From: Melioribacter roseus
Lineage (GTDB): Bacteria; Bacteroidota; Ignavibacteria; Ignavibacteriales; Melioribacteraceae
Assembly: GCA_020724265.1 (NCBI GenBank)
Contig: DYHH01000008.1
Span: 1 to 64,000, forward strand
Length of the DNA stretch: 64,000 nucleotides
Direction of reading: 5' to 3'
Positions 61,503 to 64,000 of the stretch are shown one piece after another. The translations under genes were made by a program, and so were the position numbers. How positions within the stretch are numbered: position 1 is the first letter of the stretch; each line of letters opens with the position of its first letter. The notes under the pieces are model-generated. The model was not told where the DNA came from. It made no database searches and saw nothing but the letters and a program-made list of their open reading frames with translations.

Positions 61503-64000
61503 TTAAAAACGAACGTTAAAGCCAAGTGTCGGTAATATAGGAAACATTGTGCTTTTCTCTCTCCCGATAGTCAGATCATCATTAATATAATAATCATAAC
61601 CTATTACATTCGAGCGGTTATAAATATTTATAACATCTAAATAGAATACCCAATCATACTCCCAATAATCCGCCTTTGCCGAAATTCGAAAGTCTAACCT
61701 ATGGTATTCGGGTTTGCGTGAATTAAATCTATTTTCAACTCCTCCAAAGTCTGTATCAAAAATTACTTCCGTTGTGCCTTTTCTTGTAGCAATTTCGGGT
61801 GAATCCGGGATCATATCTCCGTTGGTATCCACTAATGTAATTCTCGGTTTAATTCCAACCGGCTCTGTAATTGGGAATCCCGAACCATATTGAAAACGAA
61901 TTCCAAAATCCAACCAGTCATTAATTTCATAATTTAGAACAACATTCAAAGTATGTCTTTGGTCAAAATTAAAGGGGATTGTTCTATTGTATTCATATCT
62001 TTCAGCCAATGCAAGCGAGTAAGAAATCCATCCATCAATTTTAGAAATTCCGGCAACATTTCTTTTTTCAATTAAAAATTCCAGACCATAAGCTTCACCG
62101 CGTGAATCATTTATTGGAATTTGTGTAAGAGAATCACCTTTAATTGGAATAGGTCTAGTCCAAGCAGAACGTTCTCTCGGATCTTGCCCGGGCACCGGTT
62201 CTGTATAAAATTGCGTTCCCGTAACTTCTTTTTGAATTACTAAATTGGAGAATTTTTTGTAATAAGCTTCAACCCTTGCACGCCATTCACTTGAGAGCCA
62301 CTGCTCTATACCTAAAACATAATGAGTTGATTTTTCAGCTTCTAAGTCCTTTGTATATCTTTTGTCAAGATCCAATAGTTGGTTGCCGTCCCGTAATTTT
62401 TCATAACCCGGTGATTGATAAAATTGTCCCCAAGTTGCTCTCAAAGTAGTTATGCCGTCAAGTGCATAAGAAAAAGAAATTCGCGGTGCGATATAACTTT
62501 TCCCTAATATATTATAAAAATCATAACGCAAACCCGGTTGAATAAAAAATCTATCGGCAAGAGCAAATTTATTTTGTATCCAAAATCTATAGCGGTTGTA
62601 GATTTTTTCATCTCCGATATCGTCAAAAACAACTCTAATATTAGGATTAGAATCAAAGAAAGCACGAAGTTCAGGATCCAGATTAAAATCGAAATTAAAC
62701 AAAGTACGCATGAAATCTACTCCGAAACCTGCACTGAATTCATTCCCTGTGCCCCAGTACTGCAAATATTTATTATCAATCGAGTACTTTTGAAAAATGT
62801 ATCTTGCGTTCACACCGAATCCAACTAAATAAGGAGCAAGAGTATCCGGTGCAATATTTTCAAAATCTTTTCTATTAAGTGAAGGGTCTAAAATCTTTGA
62901 ATCAAAATTACTTCTCCCTTCGTTTCTGTACCAAGAGATAATAAATTTATTTAATGATTTTTTATTCGGTGTGAAATGCCAAGCAAAAGATAGCATATCA
63001 TTATCCGAATCATCAACAACTGCAACACTATCGGCGGTTTTTCTATTCTCGCTACTTATAAGATCGACTCCGTCTCTTGAAAGAATTCCGTTTATAAAAA
63101 ATTTATGTCCGTTAAACGGTCCAAACGCCAATTTTGCTTGAACATCATAGAAGTTTGGAAAAGTTACATTGTCTTCAACTAATCCGGCACCTTTGACGAA
63201 TGGTTCGATAATCAAATCGTAATAAGTTCTTCTCGAATTAATAAGCCAGCTTCCGGGAATATCAAAAGGATTCTTCCCTTCTAAAACCAAATTTGCAGCT
63301 ACAATACTTGCATTCAAGTTACCCGTAAAACTTTCTGTAATATTGCCTTGTCTATTTGTAACATCAAGAACTGCTGAAAGTCTATCGCCATATTGCACAG
63401 GAAATCCGCCGGTTATTAAATTAATATCGGAAACTGCTTCCGGGTTGAACATACTAATTACACCATAAAGTCTGTACGGATTAAAAACTTCTACATCATC
63501 CATAACAATTAAATTTTGATTTGGTCCGCTTCCTCTTACAATTAACTGTGAAGAAAAATCGTTAGGAGCTAAAACTCCTGGTAGAGCTTGTAGAGTTCTA
63601 AATACATCAGTTACTGCGCCGGGAAGAACTTTTGCGCCTTCAGGTTGTAAATCAATCAAGCTGGAAGTAGGGTCACTTTGTTCTTGTATTTTTCTATCGA
63701 GTATTTCAATCTGATCGATTTCTATTGCTTCAGTGTTCAATTCAACATTTAGTTCAAGAAATTTATCGGGAAGAATTTCTACATCAAAGAATTGACTTTT
63801 AAATCCCACAGCACTAAATCTTACTCTGTGTTTACCGATGGGAATTTTAGATATTCGAAAATATCCTTTTTCATCAGTTACACCGCCGGAATTGATATCT
63901 ATAATTAGAATATTTACACCCGGTATTGGAGAACCATTTTCACTTACCTTACCGGTTAGACCCCCGGTTTGAGATAAAAGAACCGTTGCAATTATTTGGA
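61503..64000 (-). CDS. TonB-dependent receptor with carboxypeptidase-like regulatory domain (partial, runs off right edge)
   Basis: At least 832 residues; the reading frame is open to the window end, with the true start beyond it, and a GTG at 63809 is not the start. The first visible residues are the end of a signal peptide (IIATVLLSQTGG), then a CarboxypepD_reg-like beta-domain (LTGKVSENGSPIPGVNILI, KIPIGKHRVRFSAVGFKS). The plug follows (GAVTDVFRTLQALPGVL, QLIVRGSGPNQNLIVMDDVEV, NPEAVSDINLITGGFPVQYGDRLSAVLDV), then a barrel to the final LGFNVRF. It takes up a large substrate (siderophore, glycan or cofactor) using TonB energy. No SusD partner is visible on its 3' side. It is close to the class of Ignavibacteria receptors without a defined ligand. 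Confidence 0.9.
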   Translation of the reverse strand, partial: QIIATVLLSQTGGLTGKVSENGSPIPGVNILIIDINSGGVTDEKGYFRISKIPIGKHRVRFSAVGFKSQFFDVEILPDKFLELNVELNTEAIEIDQIEILDRKIQEQSDPTSSLIDLQPEGAKVLPGAVTDVFRTLQALPGVLAPNDFSSQLIVRGSGPNQNLIVMDDVEVFNPYRLYGVISMFNPEAVSDINLITGGFPVQYGDRLSAVLDVTNRQGNITESFTGNLNASIVAANLVLEGKNPFDIPGSWLINSRRTYYDLIIEPFVKGAGLVEDNVTFPNFYDVQAKLAFGPFNGHKFFINGILSRDGVDLISSENRKTADSVAVVDDSDNDMLSFAWHFTPNKKSLNKFIISWYRNEGRSNFDSKILDPSLNRKDFENIAPDTLAPYLVGFGVNARYIFQKYSIDNKYLQYWGTGNEFSAGFGVDFMRTLFNFDFNLDPELRAFFDSNPNIRVVFDDIGDEKIYNRYRFWIQNKFALADRFFIQPGLRYDFYNILGKSYIAPRISFSYALDGITTLRATWGQFYQSPGYEKLRDGNQLLDLDKRYTKDLEAEKSTHYVLGIEQWLSSEWRARVEAYYKKFSNLVIQKEVTGTQFYTEPVPGQDPRERSAWTRPIPIKGDSLTQIPINDSRGEAYGLEFLIEKRNVAGISKIDGWISYSLALAERYEYNRTIPFNFDQRHTLNVVLNYEINDWLDFGIRFQYGSGFPITEPVGIKPRITLVDTNGDMIPDSPEIATRKGTTEVIFDTDFGGVENRFNSRKPEYHRLDFRISAKADYWEYDWVFYLDVINIYNRSNVIGYDYYINDDLTIGREKSTMFPILPTLGFNVRF

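Overview
The window reads as a chromosomal segment of an A+T-rich, Gram-negative member of the Bacteroidota/Chlorobi/Ignavibacteria assemblage, most likely Ignavibacteria. The reasons are two proteins with C-terminal type IX secretion (T9SS) sorting-type domains (one with a YPNPFNPST start), a PorU-like C25 peptidase, many outer-membrane barrels and a TonB receptor, Bacteroidota-style TAnnTTTG promoter candidates, and the DUF4292/TPR/M23 trio. The exact lineage is inference. No rRNA, tRNA, CRISPR array, insertion sequence or prophage was recognised, and no gene-free stretch exceeds 300 bases.

Layout. 1-2.7 kb: a PQQ-propeller protein with a decayed phosphoesterase domain, and a HAD phosphatase. 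2.7-16.3 kb (minus): a surface-glycan cluster (flippase, GT2, two GT4, GT9, RmlD-like reductase, WecG/TagA transferase) running with a 6-base gap into a 1779-residue PorU-like gingipain-family protein, then an outer-membrane protein. 16.4-20.2 kb (minus): envelope trio of TPR lipoprotein, DUF4292 lipoprotein and EnvC-like M23 protein. 20.2-27.6 kb: ATP-grasp protein, RsgA, FadL-like porin, low-complexity lipoprotein, two hypothetical envelope proteins, CysS. 27.8-29.9 kb: a secreted nine-haem cytochrome c with a T9SS sorting domain. 29.9-38.9 kb (minus): a long operon, yggS-divIVA-PNP-membrane protein-ileS-dksA-like-lspA-rluD, whose order echoes the Bacillus subtilis divIVA region. 39-42.6 kb: B12-dependent ribonucleotide reductase. 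42.9-47.9 kb: MalQ, TerB-like protein, glutathione peroxidase, Pta, AI-2E family permease. 47.9-52.7 kb (plus): beta-CASP metallo-hydrolase, FN3 lipoprotein, beta-barrel, RsbW-like ATPase. 52.8-54.5 kb: malate dehydrogenase converging on rpmA/rplU. 54.5-61.5 kb (minus): PhoR/PhoB-like pair, Gfo/Idh/MocA oxidoreductase, dxs, xseB, xseA and a DNA methyltransferase. 61.5-64 kb: a TonB-dependent receptor that runs off the right edge.

How it fits together. The most suggestive theme is the cell surface. In Porphyromonas gingivalis PorU is the T9SS sortase that attaches cargo to an anionic lipopolysaccharide. Here a PorU-like protein lies in the same apparent transcription unit as glycan-assembly genes, and a likely T9SS cargo, the nonahaem cytochrome, is encoded 18 kb away. 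A surface-anchored electron-transfer protein on a dedicated glycan is a testable hypothesis, not something the sequence proves. The PorU-like protein also carries what looks like an ILEI/PANDER (FAM3-type) domain. Two genes (rsgA and the barrel gene at 50.3 kb) appear to lack a conventional start codon where homology or a signal peptide says they should begin.
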